A stretch of DNA of 64,000 nt from Burkholderiales bacterium (GTDB lineage Bacteria; Pseudomonadota; Gammaproteobacteria; Burkholderiales; Burkholderiaceae_C), in the NCBI GenBank assembly GCA_016702555.1, contig JADJDV010000005.1:1-64000 (forward strand), read 5' to 3'. Positions 8,791 through 17,299 of the stretch are shown here, piece by piece (the first letter of the stretch is position 1; each line of letters starts with the position of its first letter). Under the pieces are notes generated by a model. The model was given only the letters and a program-made list of their open reading frames with translations, did not search any database and was not told the DNA's origin. A program made the position numbers and the translations under genes.

Positions 8791-8817
8791 GGTGTCCACC
8801 AAAATTAGGTGGACACC
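8791..8817. repeat. inverted repeat upstream of IS66 tnpA
   Basis: ggtgtccacc, seven spacer bases, ggtggacacc: a perfect 10-bp inverted repeat ending 2 bp from the tnpA start codon. It could be an operator or a terminal repeat of the element. Confidence 0.6.
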
Positions 8818-8854
8818 ATCCTCAGGAGCTCAACAACGCGGCGCAAGATGGGAC

Positions 8855-9042
8855 GGCTGGACGCTCACGGTGCACGACGGCATCGGCATCTAGCTGGCCG
8901 CTCGCCGCCTGCACCAGGGCAAGTTCATCTGGCCGGCTCCGGGCAAGAGCAGTGGAAGTTGGAGTCTGCGCAGCTCGAAGCTCTGGTGCTGGGTCTGCCG
9001 TGGCAGTGCATGGGAAACGCCGGCATCATCACCACGGTCTGA
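8855..9042 (+). pseudogene. IS66 element 2: tnpB 3' fragment, opposite strand
   Basis: The + strand reads TVHDGIGI, stop, LAARRLHQGKFIWPAPG in one frame and then WKLESAQLEALVLGLPW in another, ending at a TGA at 9042. This is the C-terminal half of a TnpB with an internal stop and a frame change. The 5' part is lost at the boundary with element 1. Confidence 0.6.
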
Positions 9043-9127
9043 AGTCTGTGCGCCCTCCCGCCAAGCGCGCAATCCGTGGATCTGCGCATGACAGCGCAGT
9101 GCCTTCCTTGGCACACTTGCTGCCATC

Positions 9128-9340
9128 GTGGTGCAGCAACAATCCCTGAACAATCTCAGCGCAGAGCAACTGCGCGAGATGGTCGCCAGCCTCATGGGCC
9201 ACGTGACGGCCAAGGATACGCAAATCGCCCGCCACCAAACGGAGCTCAAGCACAGCCAGGCGCTCAACGCCAAGCTCACCCATGAGAACGCGCTGCTCAA
9301 GCGCATGAAGTTCGCCGCCCAGTCCGAGCGCTTCAACGTA
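9128..9340 (+). pseudogene. IS66 element 2: TnpC N-terminal fragment
   Basis: About 70 residues (SLNNLSAEQLREMVASLMGH, then a coiled coil ending in MKFAAQSERF) match the N-terminus of IS66 TnpC. The frame stops where an IS66 terminal repeat (9338-9366) of another copy begins, so it was truncated by that insertion. It follows the tnpB fragment in the correct IS66 order. Confidence 0.65.
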
Positions 9341-9501
9341 TGCGTCCGGTAAACCCATGTTGACCGTCGCTGGCTGTCCTGGCTGACGATCAGATGTCAG
9401 CGGGCTGCCAGCGGTGCGGCAACAGCTCTTCGATGCGGCTGGCCTCGTGCGTGGGTCGCCGCGTGAGCACAGCCCTGAGATAGGCATACGGGTCGTGCGC
9501 A
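9338..9501 (-). mobile_element. IS66 element 3: 3'-terminal fragment
   Basis: Begins with an IS66-type terminal repeat at 9338-9366 (cggtaaacccatgttgaccg). It encodes, leftwards, only the last 36 residues of a TnpC (HEASRIEELLPHRWQPADI, stop). It is cut at 9501 by the nearly identical terminal repeat of the next copy. Confidence 0.6.
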
Positions 9502-10490
9502 GTAAGCGCGCGGCAAACCCATATTGACCGGCGCTGGCGGCCATGGCTGATGATCAGATGTCGATGGGTTGCCAGCGATGCGGCAGCAGTTCTTCAATCC
9601 GGCTGGCCTTGTGCGTGGGCAGCCGGGTCAGCACATCTTTGAGACAGGCATACGGGTCGTGCCCGTTCATGCGCGCTGACTGGATCAGGCTCATCACGGC
9701 GGCCGCCCGCTGGCCCGCGCGCAAGCTGCCGGCGAACAACCAGTTCGAGCGCCCCAGGGCCACAGGCCTGATCTGGTTTTCGATCCAATTGTTGTCCGGC
9801 GGCAGCTGCGGGTCATCAACGAAGCGCGTGAGCGCAGCCCATCGCTTGAGGCTGTAGTCCAGCGCCTTGGCCGTCGCCGAGTTGCCCGCCACCTGCTGGC
9901 GTTGCAGCACCATCCACTGGTGCAACGCGTCCAGAATGGGCCGACTGTGCTGCTGGCGCACCTGCAGCCGCTCTGGTGCCGCCAGGGGCTGAACTTGCCG
10001 TTCGATCTCATAGACCCGGGCGAACTGCGCCAGGGCCAATTCGGCGATCTGGCTCTTGCCCGCCGCGTGCAGGTCGAAGAACTTGCGCCGGGCGTGTGCC
10101 AGGCAACCGGCTTCGGTCACGCCCTGGCTGAAGCTGGCCTTGTAGCCGGCATAGTCGTCACAGATCAGGCTGCCGCGCCAGTCCCCCAGAAAGGCGCGGG
10201 CGTGTTCTCCGGCGCGGGACTCGCAGAAGTCATAGACCACGGCCCGCGTGGCGTCAAACGCTCCGGGGGCATAGGCCCACAGGTAGGCCCGGTGCGTTTT
10301 ACCGTTGCCCGGCTTGAGCATAGCCACCGGGGTCTCATCACTGTGCAACACCCGGTGGCCGAGCACCTCGGCCTTCAGGGCATCGACCAGCGGTTGCAGC
10401 CGCGCACCGCAGGCGCCCAGTGCTCGCGCAAGCGCCTCGGTGCACATGGCGTGCAATTCGTTGAAGCTGCGCCGGTCGTTGTTGTCGCAA
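9502..10490 (-). mobile_element. IS66 element 4: truncated 3' part
   Basis: The terminal repeat at 9502-9530 (ggcaaacccatattgaccgg) is followed by a long TnpC C-terminal frame. The 5' half, tnpA and tnpB are missing; homology stops near 10490. Elements 3 and 4 lie head-to-tail in the same orientation. Confidence 0.65.
9554..10480 (-). pseudogene. IS66 TnpC transposase, C-terminal about 300 residues
   Basis: Uninterrupted frame with the IS66 DDE region: HSDETPVAMLKPGNGKTHRA, then ICDDYAGYKA, then DNNWIENQIRPVALGRSNW, and the C-terminal HKASRIEELLPHRWQPIDI. The N-terminal zinc-finger half is absent and no start codon fits the family, so this is a truncated gene. The first internal ATG is at 10456. 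Confidence 0.75.
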
Positions 10491-10717
10491 CTCCGTCTGC
10501 GCGAATAAACCTATGTCTAGCCCTACGACAACTCTGAACCACCCACCGCCCATGGGTCGCATCCCGGCTATGAAAGATCTCTTGGAAATCAACAGCTAAA
10601 TCTGCGTGAAGGCAGTATTTTGCGATAACCCTTCGTTATTGCTTTGTCATAAATTGCAATTACCTGGTTATTTGCTATCGACCTATAGTTCAGTGAACTT
10701 TCAAAGGAGTGATAACC
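10491..10717. promoter_or_regulatory. intergenic region before the first catabolic operon
   Basis: Non-coding, AT-richer than its surroundings. It contains the LysR-type box at 10625-10639 and presumably the promoter of the receptor gene at 10718, which has AAAGGAG 8 bp before its ATG. I see no other gene here. Confidence 0.5.
10625..10639 (+). promoter_or_regulatory. LysR-type regulator binding site (T-N11-A palindrome)
   Basis: ataac-ccttc-gttat is a perfect interrupted palindrome and contains exactly T-N11-A (10626 to 10638), the consensus recognition form of LysR-type regulators. It lies about 80 bp before the start of the first gene of the operon that also encodes a LysR protein (13722-14663). 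Confidence 0.55.
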
Positions 10718-11698
10718 ATGCAACTGAGACATCACATTCTGGCGACCCTCTCCGTGGTGCTGTCGGCCTTTGCCGTCACTCCCGTTGCCGCTCAAGCCAA
10801 TGCTGGCTACCCCAGCAAGCCGGTCACATTGGTTGTTCCCTACGCCCCCGGCGGCGGTGCCGACGCGATTGCGCGGGTCGTCGGACAGGAGCTGACACAG
10901 GCAATCGGTCAGCCGGTCATCATTCAGAACAAGCCAGGAGGCGCCACCAATATTGCCAGTGCGCTGGTGGCCAAAGCGGCGCCTGATGGCTACACACTGA
11001 TGCTGGTTACGATCGCATTCGCTGCGAATCAAGGGTTGTTTTCCAAGCCAGGCTACGACACAAAAGATTTCGCGCCCATTGCCCAGCTGGCGACCATTCC
11101 CGGTGTTTTGACCGTCAAAGATGCGGAAGCCACACGAACCTTCGGCGATCTTGTGAAGCTGGTTCGTGGCAGTCCGGGCAAGATTGCCTTCGGCACCACG
11201 GGTGTTGGTGCAGGTCCAAGCCTTGCTTGCGAGTTGATGCGAAGCAAGGGTGACCTTCCGTTTCTGAATGTGCCCTATCAGGGCAGCGCAAAACTCATGA
11301 CGGATTTGCTGGGGGCCCAGGTGCCGGTTGCCTGCGATACCGTTGCCGTGCAACTGCCCTTCATCAAGCAAGGCAAGGTGACCGCGCTGGCGGTGCTTGG
11401 TCCCTCACGCACTTCCTTGTTGCCCGGCGTGCCAAGTATCACCGAGCTCGGATTCAAGGACTCTGCCGCAGATGGATGGGCCGGTATCGTCGCTCCATCT
11501 GCGACGCCCGATGCGGTCGTTGCGCGACTGAACCGCGAGTTGAACAAGATCATTCAACGTCCGGATATCCACAAAAAGCTCGGAGAGCTCGGTTTCGACC
11601 CAGTGACGAAAACGCCGCAAGAGTTCCGCGCATGGATTGCTAGCGAGGTTGATCGCTGGAAGCAGTTGGCCAAGCTCGCCGGACTGAAGCCCGAATGA
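10718..11698 (+). CDS. Bug-family tripartite tricarboxylate transporter receptor
   Basis: 326 residues from the ATG with a good ribosome site (AAAGGAG); a GTG nine bases earlier is less likely. A Sec signal peptide ending near PVAAQA is followed by the Bug signature YPSKPVTLVVPYAPGGGADA and the NKPGGATNIA motif. It is a periplasmic receptor for carboxylated solutes. No TctA/TctB membrane genes are nearby, so it would depend on a permease elsewhere or act as a sensor, as is common for the expanded Bug family of Burkholderiales. It is first in the operon behind a LysR-type box. Confidence 0.9.
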   Translation: MQLRHHILATLSVVLSAFAVTPVAAQANAGYPSKPVTLVVPYAPGGGADAIARVVGQELTQAIGQPVIIQNKPGGATNIASALVAKAAPDGYTLMLVTIAFAANQGLFSKPGYDTKDFAPIAQLATIPGVLTVKDAEATRTFGDLVKLVRGSPGKIAFGTTGVGAGPSLACELMRSKGDLPFLNVPYQGSAKLMTDLLGAQVPVACDTVAVQLPFIKQGKVTALAVLGPSRTSLLPGVPSITELGFKDSAADGWAGIVAPSATPDAVVARLNRELNKIIQRPDIHKKLGELGFDPVTKTPQEFRAWIASEVDRWKQLAKLAGLKPE

Positions 11699-11721
11699 TT
11701 CACCTTTGAACTGAAGACAAC

Positions 11722-12489
11722 ATGAACCACATCGAATACTCCGTCGCTCATTCCGTGGCCACTATCCGTTTCAATCGGCCCGAGAAGAAGAATGCGATAA
11801 CGCTCGAGATGTACGTCGATTTCACGAAGGCCTTGGCAAAGGCGAATGCTGACGCCGATGTTCGTGCAGTACTAATTACCGGCGCGGGCAATGCCTTCAC
11901 CTCTGGGAACGACATTGCTAATTTCCGTGAACGCACGGGTCGCGAAGATGGCGGTGCAGCAGAGCAATTCATGCTGTCCATCGTCAACTCCGACAAACCG
12001 CTGGTCGCTGCAGTCAATGGGGTTGCGATCGGAGTTGGGGCCACGATGCTGTTGCACTGTGACCTCGTGTACGCATCGGACAACGCAACGATCAAGATGC
12101 CCTTTGTCAGCCTCGGTATCTGTTCAGAATTTTCATCCAGCCTGACCTTGCCTGCCGTCATGGGCATGCAGCGTGCAACTGAAATGCTGCTGCTCGGAGA
12201 CGCCATTGACGCACGAAAGGCCATGGAATTTGGCTTTGTGAACGCCGTGTATGAGCTCGAGCAGCTGCACGAGATCGCATTTGCGGCTGCTCAACGTATT
12301 GCGCAACAGCCGTCTGAATCGGTTCGGACAACGCGCGAGTTCTTGCGAGCGGCGCTGCGCCCGAATTATGCCCAGCGCTTGGTCGAAGAGCGACGGATGA
12401 TCACTGAACTGCTCGGCTCGCCAGACGCCCGACGCGCGTTTGATGGGTTTTTTGCCCGCCGCGGCAACGCCCCGGGAGCTGCCGTATGA
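11722..12489 (+). CDS. enoyl-CoA hydratase/isomerase family protein
   Basis: 255 residues, the usual crotonase length. The oxyanion-hole segments are ITGAGNAFTSGNDI and VNGVAIGVGATMLLHCD; MPFVSLGICSEFSS replaces the usual PE-x-x-LG-x-x-P-x-x-GG, so the second catalytic Glu of standard hydratases is not at its canonical place. It may therefore be an isomerase, or a crotonase acting on another CoA ester. It overlaps the CoA-transferase start by 4 bp, implying coupled expression. Confidence 0.88.
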   Translation: MNHIEYSVAHSVATIRFNRPEKKNAITLEMYVDFTKALAKANADADVRAVLITGAGNAFTSGNDIANFRERTGREDGGAAEQFMLSIVNSDKPLVAAVNGVAIGVGATMLLHCDLVYASDNATIKMPFVSLGICSEFSSSLTLPAVMGMQRATEMLLLGDAIDARKAMEFGFVNAVYELEQLHEIAFAAAQRIAQQPSESVRTTREFLRAALRPNYAQRLVEERRMITELLGSPDARRAFDGFFARRGNAPGAAV

Positions 12490-13709
12490 GCCCCGAACAG
12501 ACGCACATTGGCAACGAGATCTTGCCGCTCCAGGGTGTGCGCGTGATCGAGTTCGGCCAGTTCATCGCAGCGCCAGCTGCTGCGCAGGTGCTGGCGGATC
12601 TGGGTGCCGATGTCATCAAAATCGAGCCGCCCGGTGGTGACGCTGCAAGACGTGCCGGCTGGACAGGTGACGATTGTGGCCCCATGTTCTCGGCCTACAA
12701 CCGGCGCAAGCGCTCGGTAGTCCTTGATCTTCGGCAGCCCGAGGGCCTTAGAGCAGCGCAGACACTGATCGTCTCGGCGGACGTTGTACTTCAAAATTCG
12801 CGCCCCGGCGCAATGGAGCGTTTCGGGTTGGGTGCTGCCGCCTTGCGAGAAATGAAGCCACAGTTGGTGGTTGGTTCCGTCAGTGGCTTCGGCTCTACCG
12901 GCGATGGCAGCACACGACCTGGATTCGATATCGCGGCGCAGGCAGAGAGCGGAATGATGAGCCTCAATGGCGAGGCCGATGGTGACCCGTTACGGGTTGG
13001 TTTCGCTGTCGTCGACATAATGGCCGCGCACGCATTGACATCGGGGATCATGGCGGCCCTGCTGCGCCGGTTCATCAGCGGTGTCGGAGGCACAGTGGAT
13101 GTCTCGCTGATTGACGTGGCCATCGAGGCGATGGCTTATCCTTGGGCCGAATACGCGTTGACTGGCAAGGTGCCTGTTCGCACGGGCAACGGGCAACCCA
13201 CACTCGCACCCGCAGCCGATGTTGTGAAGACTGCCGACGGGCAGATCGTCGTCTCCGCGTATATGGACGAGCATTTTGTACGCTTGTGTGATGCGATCCA
13301 GCGCCCCGATTTGCCCACTGATCCGCGTTTTTCCACCAGCGCGGAACGCGTGGCCAATCGACCGGCGCTTATCGAGGCCTTGTCTACCGCGCTGAATGCC
13401 ATGACGACGGCTGCAGCCTGTGAATGCCTGACCAAGGCTGGGGTGGTCGTCGGTGCCATTTTTGGCTTTGATCAGGTCCCTGCACGACTCGATGCCAGCG
13501 CCGGTCGGCTTTTCGACTCGGTGCAAAGGCCTGGTGGAGGTGCCCTTCGTTTGCCCGGCGTTCCATGGCTGATTGACGGCAGCCGGATTGGCGGTGGTGC
13601 ACTGCCGGCATTGGGCCAGCACACAGCGGAGGTTCTGCAGGAGGTTGGCTGCGCAGGGATTCTGTCTCCCTTGCCGTCCCATCATTCGGTTGGGCCAGCG
13701 CCCAATTGA
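12486..13709 (+). CDS. CaiB/BaiF class III CoA-transferase
   Basis: 407 residues, normal length. Family features: GVRVIEFGQFIAAPAAAQVL at the N-terminus, LGADVIKIEPPGGD, RRKRSVVLDL, and the active-site region VGFAVVDIMAAHAL with the expected Asp. It moves CoA between carboxylic acids, probably activating the imported acid at the expense of succinyl- or acetyl-CoA. Translationally coupled to the hydratase upstream and 12 bp before the LysR gene. Confidence 0.9.
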   Translation: MSPEQTHIGNEILPLQGVRVIEFGQFIAAPAAAQVLADLGADVIKIEPPGGDAARRAGWTGDDCGPMFSAYNRRKRSVVLDLRQPEGLRAAQTLIVSADVVLQNSRPGAMERFGLGAAALREMKPQLVVGSVSGFGSTGDGSTRPGFDIAAQAESGMMSLNGEADGDPLRVGFAVVDIMAAHALTSGIMAALLRRFISGVGGTVDVSLIDVAIEAMAYPWAEYALTGKVPVRTGNGQPTLAPAADVVKTADGQIVVSAYMDEHFVRLCDAIQRPDLPTDPRFSTSAERVANRPALIEALSTALNAMTTAAACECLTKAGVVVGAIFGFDQVPARLDASAGRLFDSVQRPGGGALRLPGVPWLIDGSRIGGGALPALGQHTAEVLQEVGCAGILSPLPSHHSVGPAPN

Positions 13710-13721
13710 CCAGGCACTCCC

Positions 13722-14663
13722 ATGGCTCTTCCCTCGCTAGAAAATCGACTGCGGTTCAAGCACTTGGCCTTGCTCCGACTTCTTCACTCTGAAGGATCCT
13801 TGCATAAGGCTGCTGCGCAGCTTCACATGAGCCAGCCGGCAGCCACCAAGCTACTGCGCGAGATGGAGAGCATGTTCGGCGGCGTTCTTTTTACGCGCAG
13901 TTCCATTGGGCTGACGCCGACGCCCTCTGGAGCGATGCTCCTGGAGCACGCCGAGGCGGTTCTTACCGAAGTGGCATTGGCACAGGTGGAAGTTGCTGCG
14001 GGTATCGCTGAAAACCCGATCGTGCGCATCGGCGCCAGCGCAATCGCCGTCCAGCTTGAACTGCTGCCCGTTCTTGAGCAATTCCATCGCGTGTATCCAC
14101 AGGGGCAGGTTCGCATCTTGGAAGGCCGTACCGCACCCATGCTCGAACTGCTCAGGCGGGGGCAAATCGAATTGGCGATCGGCATGGTGTCTGCATTCGC
14201 ATTCCGCGACGATATGTTGCGCGGTGTTTCGCACCAACTGCTCCGCCAAGAGGAGTGGGTCGTTATTGCTAGCCGAAACCACCCGCTGGTGCGTTCAAAA
14301 AAGATCAGTCTTTCCGACCTGGAGCAATGTAAATGGGTGCTGCAGCCGCAGGAGTCGCTCATCCGGATGGCGTTTGAGCAGGCCTTCCATTCGCATGGAC
14401 ACACGCCACCGCGACCCTTTGTCGAGGCCCTTCCGTTTACCACCAATTTATCCGTGGTGCGTTCTTCGGACGCCGTGACCATCGCACCGAGATCCGCCAT
14501 TCTTTCCCCGGAAAACGCCGGCAGTCTGACTGTACTGAAGACAGCGTTGAAGGTTGATGTTCCCCCATTGGCAGTTTTCTATAAGTCCGGAACGCTCAAA
14601 CGCTCGCCAGTGCGAACGTTGTTCGATCTTTTGACTCCAGAGCCACCGTCTGGGTCCGCATGA
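13722..14663 (+). CDS. LysR-family transcriptional regulator
   Basis: 313 residues. The N-terminal winged HTH (RLLHSEGSLHKAAAQLHMSQ, PAATKLLREME) is followed by an effector-binding domain from about residue 90 (VRIGASAIAVQLELLPVLEQ). Unlike most LysR genes it lies inside, and co-directional with, the operon it probably controls, 12 bp after the CoA-transferase. The T-N11-A palindrome before the first gene is its likely operator. Effector unknown; a pathway CoA ester or acid is a guess. Confidence 0.9.
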   Translation: MALPSLENRLRFKHLALLRLLHSEGSLHKAAAQLHMSQPAATKLLREMESMFGGVLFTRSSIGLTPTPSGAMLLEHAEAVLTEVALAQVEVAAGIAENPIVRIGASAIAVQLELLPVLEQFHRVYPQGQVRILEGRTAPMLELLRRGQIELAIGMVSAFAFRDDMLRGVSHQLLRQEEWVVIASRNHPLVRSKKISLSDLEQCKWVLQPQESLIRMAFEQAFHSHGHTPPRPFVEALPFTTNLSVVRSSDAVTIAPRSAILSPENAGSLTVLKTALKVDVPPLAVFYKSGTLKRSPVRTLFDLLTPEPPSGSA

Positions 14664-14706
14664 ACGTTCCTTGATTAGCAATCAAAGATTAGTACGAAAA
14701 AATTCC

Positions 14707-15678
14707 ATGAAAACCCGTGTCACAGAATTGCTTGGTATCCGTTACCCAATCATCCAGGGGGGGATGCAATGGATCGGCCGTGCCGAACTGGTTGCAGCCG
14801 TCTCCAATGCAGGAGGCTTGGGCGTGTTGACGGCGCTCACGCAGCCGACGCCAGAGGCTTTGGCCGATGAAATCGAGCGCTGCCGCCGCATGACGGATCG
14901 CCCGTTTGGCGTCAACTTGACCGTCTTGCCGACGACCACACCACCGCCCTATGACAAGTACCTCGATGTGGTAATCGACTGTGGCGTCAAGGTGTTGGAG
15001 ACGGCGGGGAGCAATCCCAAGGAGTTCATCCAGAAAGCCAGGGCTGCAGGTGTCAAGGTCGTGCACAAATGCACTTCGGTGCGCCATGCGCTATCTGCCG
15101 AGCGCAATGGTGTCGATGCTATATCGATCGACGGGTTTGAGTGCGCAGGCCATCCTGGCGAAGACGATGTCGGAGGACTTGTGCTGTTTGCGGCTGCGGC
15201 CAGGCAGCTGAGCGTCCCTGTGATTGCCTCGGGCGGAATTGCCGATGGCCGCGGCATGGCAGCTGCTTTAGCGCTCGGCGCAGAGGGAGTCAACATGGGC
15301 ACGCGGTTCTGTGCAACGCGCAAAGCGCCGATCCATCCGAATATCAAACAGGCGCTACTGGATGCCGGAGAGCGCGACACCAACCTCATCTTCCGCACAA
15401 TGCGCAACACCGGGAGGGTGCTGAAGAACGCCATATCCGACGAGGTTGTCGCCACCGAGCGCAGGCCGGGTGGCTGCGAGTTCAAGGACATCCACCATCT
15501 CGTGGCCGGTGCGCGAGGCCGCGCCACGCTGGAGAGCGGTGATGTCGATGGCGGACTGGTGTGGGCCAGCCAGGTCGTCGGACTCATCGACGATGTGCCG
15601 TCCTGCGCCGAACTGATCGAGCGCATGGTGGCGGAATGCCGGGAGGTGTTTCGCGACGGGGCCCTTGCTTTCAGTTAA
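14707..15678 (+). CDS. nitronate monooxygenase / 2-nitropropane dioxygenase-like flavoprotein
   Basis: 323 residues from ATG 14707 (MKTRVTELLGIRYPIIQGGM); the longer frame start at 14671 has no better support. A TIM-barrel FMN enzyme: IQGGMQWIG, GFECAGHPGEDDVGG with the conserved His, and ASGGIADGRGMAAALALGA for phosphate binding. Class members oxidise alkyl nitronates or act as FabK-type enoyl reductases. In an acyl-CoA cluster an enoyl-CoA reductase role is equally possible, so the name is a family label. Confidence 0.85.
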   Translation: MKTRVTELLGIRYPIIQGGMQWIGRAELVAAVSNAGGLGVLTALTQPTPEALADEIERCRRMTDRPFGVNLTVLPTTTPPPYDKYLDVVIDCGVKVLETAGSNPKEFIQKARAAGVKVVHKCTSVRHALSAERNGVDAISIDGFECAGHPGEDDVGGLVLFAAAARQLSVPVIASGGIADGRGMAAALALGAEGVNMGTRFCATRKAPIHPNIKQALLDAGERDTNLIFRTMRNTGRVLKNAISDEVVATERRPGGCEFKDIHHLVAGARGRATLESGDVDGGLVWASQVVGLIDDVPSCAELIERMVAECREVFRDGALAFS

Positions 15679-15693
15679 CACGGTGGCCTGGTT

Positions 15694-15717
15694 GTACCCG
15701 TCTCGTTAAGCGGGTAC
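15694..15717 (+). terminator. weak hairpin after the flavoprotein gene
   Basis: gtacccg / cgggtac with a 10-base loop. A second small GC hairpin lies at about 15743-15757 (gccgcc-tgc-ggcggc). Neither is followed by a clear T-run, so at best they attenuate read-through into the next operon. Confidence 0.25.
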
Positions 15718-15808
15718 GCACCCGAATTTCAATCGTCTTTTGCCGCCTGCGGCGGCTGGCTCCTGAGCGTTTGTGGCGAGCGGTTTGCTTCGCCGCAGTC
15801 GCAAAACA

Positions 15809-17299
15809 ATGAATATTTTCATGGACAAGAATACATCCCCGCTCGCCTTGCTCAAAGACCCCGGTCTGCTGAAAACGGACGCCCTAATTGACGGCCAATG
15901 GGTGGCCGGCGCTTCGCGTTTCGACGTGATCGACCCTGCGACCGGAGACCTACTCGCAGCAGTGGCCAATCTCGATGCAGGCGACGCCAGCCTGGCGATT
16001 GCCGCCGCAGATCGTGCCCTTACCACCTGGCGCCAAAAGACCGCCAAAGAACGCAGCATCGTGCTGCGAAGGTGGTTTGACCTCCTGATGGCCAATGCGG
16101 AAGACCTGGCACGCCTGATGACCGCCGAGCAAGGAAAGCCATTGGCGGAGGCGCAAGGCGAGGTGGTCTACGCCGCGAGCTTTGTGGAGTGGTTTGCCGA
16201 AGAGGCCAAGCGCGTCAACGGTGAAACCCTGCCGCAATTCGACAACTCCCGCCGCCTGATGGTCTTGCGCCAGCCCATTGGCGTTTGCGCGGCGATCACG
16301 CCATGGAACTTTCCGCTGGCGATGATCACCCGCAAAGTGGCGCCGGCACTGGCGGCCGGATGCACCGTGGTCATCAAGCCGGCAGAGGCCACGCCGCTCA
16401 CCGCACTCGCAGCAGCGGAACTGGCACTGCGCGCTGGCATCCCACCCGGCGTGCTCAATGTGCTGTCGGCCGACAGTGCCAATAGCATTGCGATCGGAAA
16501 GGTGCTGTGCGAGAGCCCGGTGGTGCGCCATTTGAGTTTCACCGGGTCGACCGAGGTCGGCCGCATTCTCATGCGCCAGTCCGCGCCCACCATCAAGAAG
16601 CTGTCATTGGAGCTGGGCGGTAATGCGCCCTTCCTGGTCTTTGACGACGCTGATATCGACTCCGCAGTCGACGGCGCCATCGCGAGCAAGTTCCGCAATG
16701 CCGGACAGACCTGCGTTTGCGCCAACCGGATCTATGTGCAGGACGGTGTCTACGACGCCTTCGTGGAGAAATTCGCGGAACGTGTGAAGACCTTGAAAGT
16801 CGGCAATGGCTTTGAAGAAGGCGTGGTGCAAGGGCCGTTGATCGACCTCGCCGCGCTCGGCAAGGTGGAGCGGCACCTTGCCGACGCCATCGCCAAAGGC
16901 GGCAAGGTGCTCGCCGGTGGCCGACGCCTGCAGGGTCAGTTCTTCGAGCCGACCGTGATCGGCGACGCCACGGTGGACATGCTGTGCACGCGAGAAGAGA
17001 CATTCGGCCCCTTTGCGCCGGTGCTTCGTTTCAAGACCGAAAAAGAGGCCATCGAGGCGGCCAACAACTCCGAGTTTGGCTTGGCGGGCTATTTCTACAC
17101 GCGCGACGTCGGTCGGATCTTCCGAGTGGCCGAAGCGCTGGAGTGCGGCATGGTTGGCATCAATTCCGGCGCCATCTCATACGAACATGTGCCGTTCGGT
17201 GGCGTGAAGCAGTCGGGCCTTGGCCGCGAAGGCTCGCACCACGGGATCGACGATTACGTCGAGATCAAGTACCTCTGCATGGGCGACATCCTCGTATGA
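15809..17299 (+). CDS. NAD(P)-dependent succinate-semialdehyde-type aldehyde dehydrogenase
   Basis: About 496 residues from ATG 15809 (or 484 from 15821). Strong GabD-type features: ALIDGQWV near the N-terminus, AAITPWNFPLAMITRKVAPA, SFTGSTEVGR, the Glu in LELGGNAPF and the Cys in NAGQTCVCANRI. The C-terminal PFGGVKQSGLGREGSHHGI is typical of succinate-semialdehyde dehydrogenases. It is predicted to oxidise a semialdehyde to a dicarboxylate. Its stop overlaps the thioesterase start (ATGA), and an iron alcohol dehydrogenase that could supply the aldehyde lies just downstream. Confidence 0.9.
   Translation: MNIFMDKNTSPLALLKDPGLLKTDALIDGQWVAGASRFDVIDPATGDLLAAVANLDAGDASLAIAAADRALTTWRQKTAKERSIVLRRWFDLLMANAEDLARLMTAEQGKPLAEAQGEVVYAASFVEWFAEEAKRVNGETLPQFDNSRRLMVLRQPIGVCAAITPWNFPLAMITRKVAPALAAGCTVVIKPAEATPLTALAAAELALRAGIPPGVLNVLSADSANSIAIGKVLCESPVVRHLSFTGSTEVGRILMRQSAPTIKKLSLELGGNAPFLVFDDADIDSAVDGAIASKFRNAGQTCVCANRIYVQDGVYDAFVEKFAERVKTLKVGNGFEEGVVQGPLIDLAALGKVERHLADAIAKGGKVLAGGRRLQGQFFEPTVIGDATVDMLCTREETFGPFAPVLRFKTEKEAIEAANNSEFGLAGYFYTRDVGRIFRVAEALECGMVGINSGAISYEHVPFGGVKQSGLGREGSHHGIDDYVEIKYLCMGDILV

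Larger units (their letters stand above)
5951..8817 (-). mobile_element. IS66-family element 1, decayed
   Basis: Complete IS66 gene order read leftwards: tnpA (8789-8394), tnpB (8382-8035), tnpC (7959-6349, frameshifted), plus a downstream accessory frame (6346-5951). The right limit was set at the 10-bp inverted repeat 8791-8817; the left limit is where IS3 begins. Exact terminal repeats were not found. tnpA and tnpB are open but tnpC is broken, so the element is not autonomous. Confidence 0.7.
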
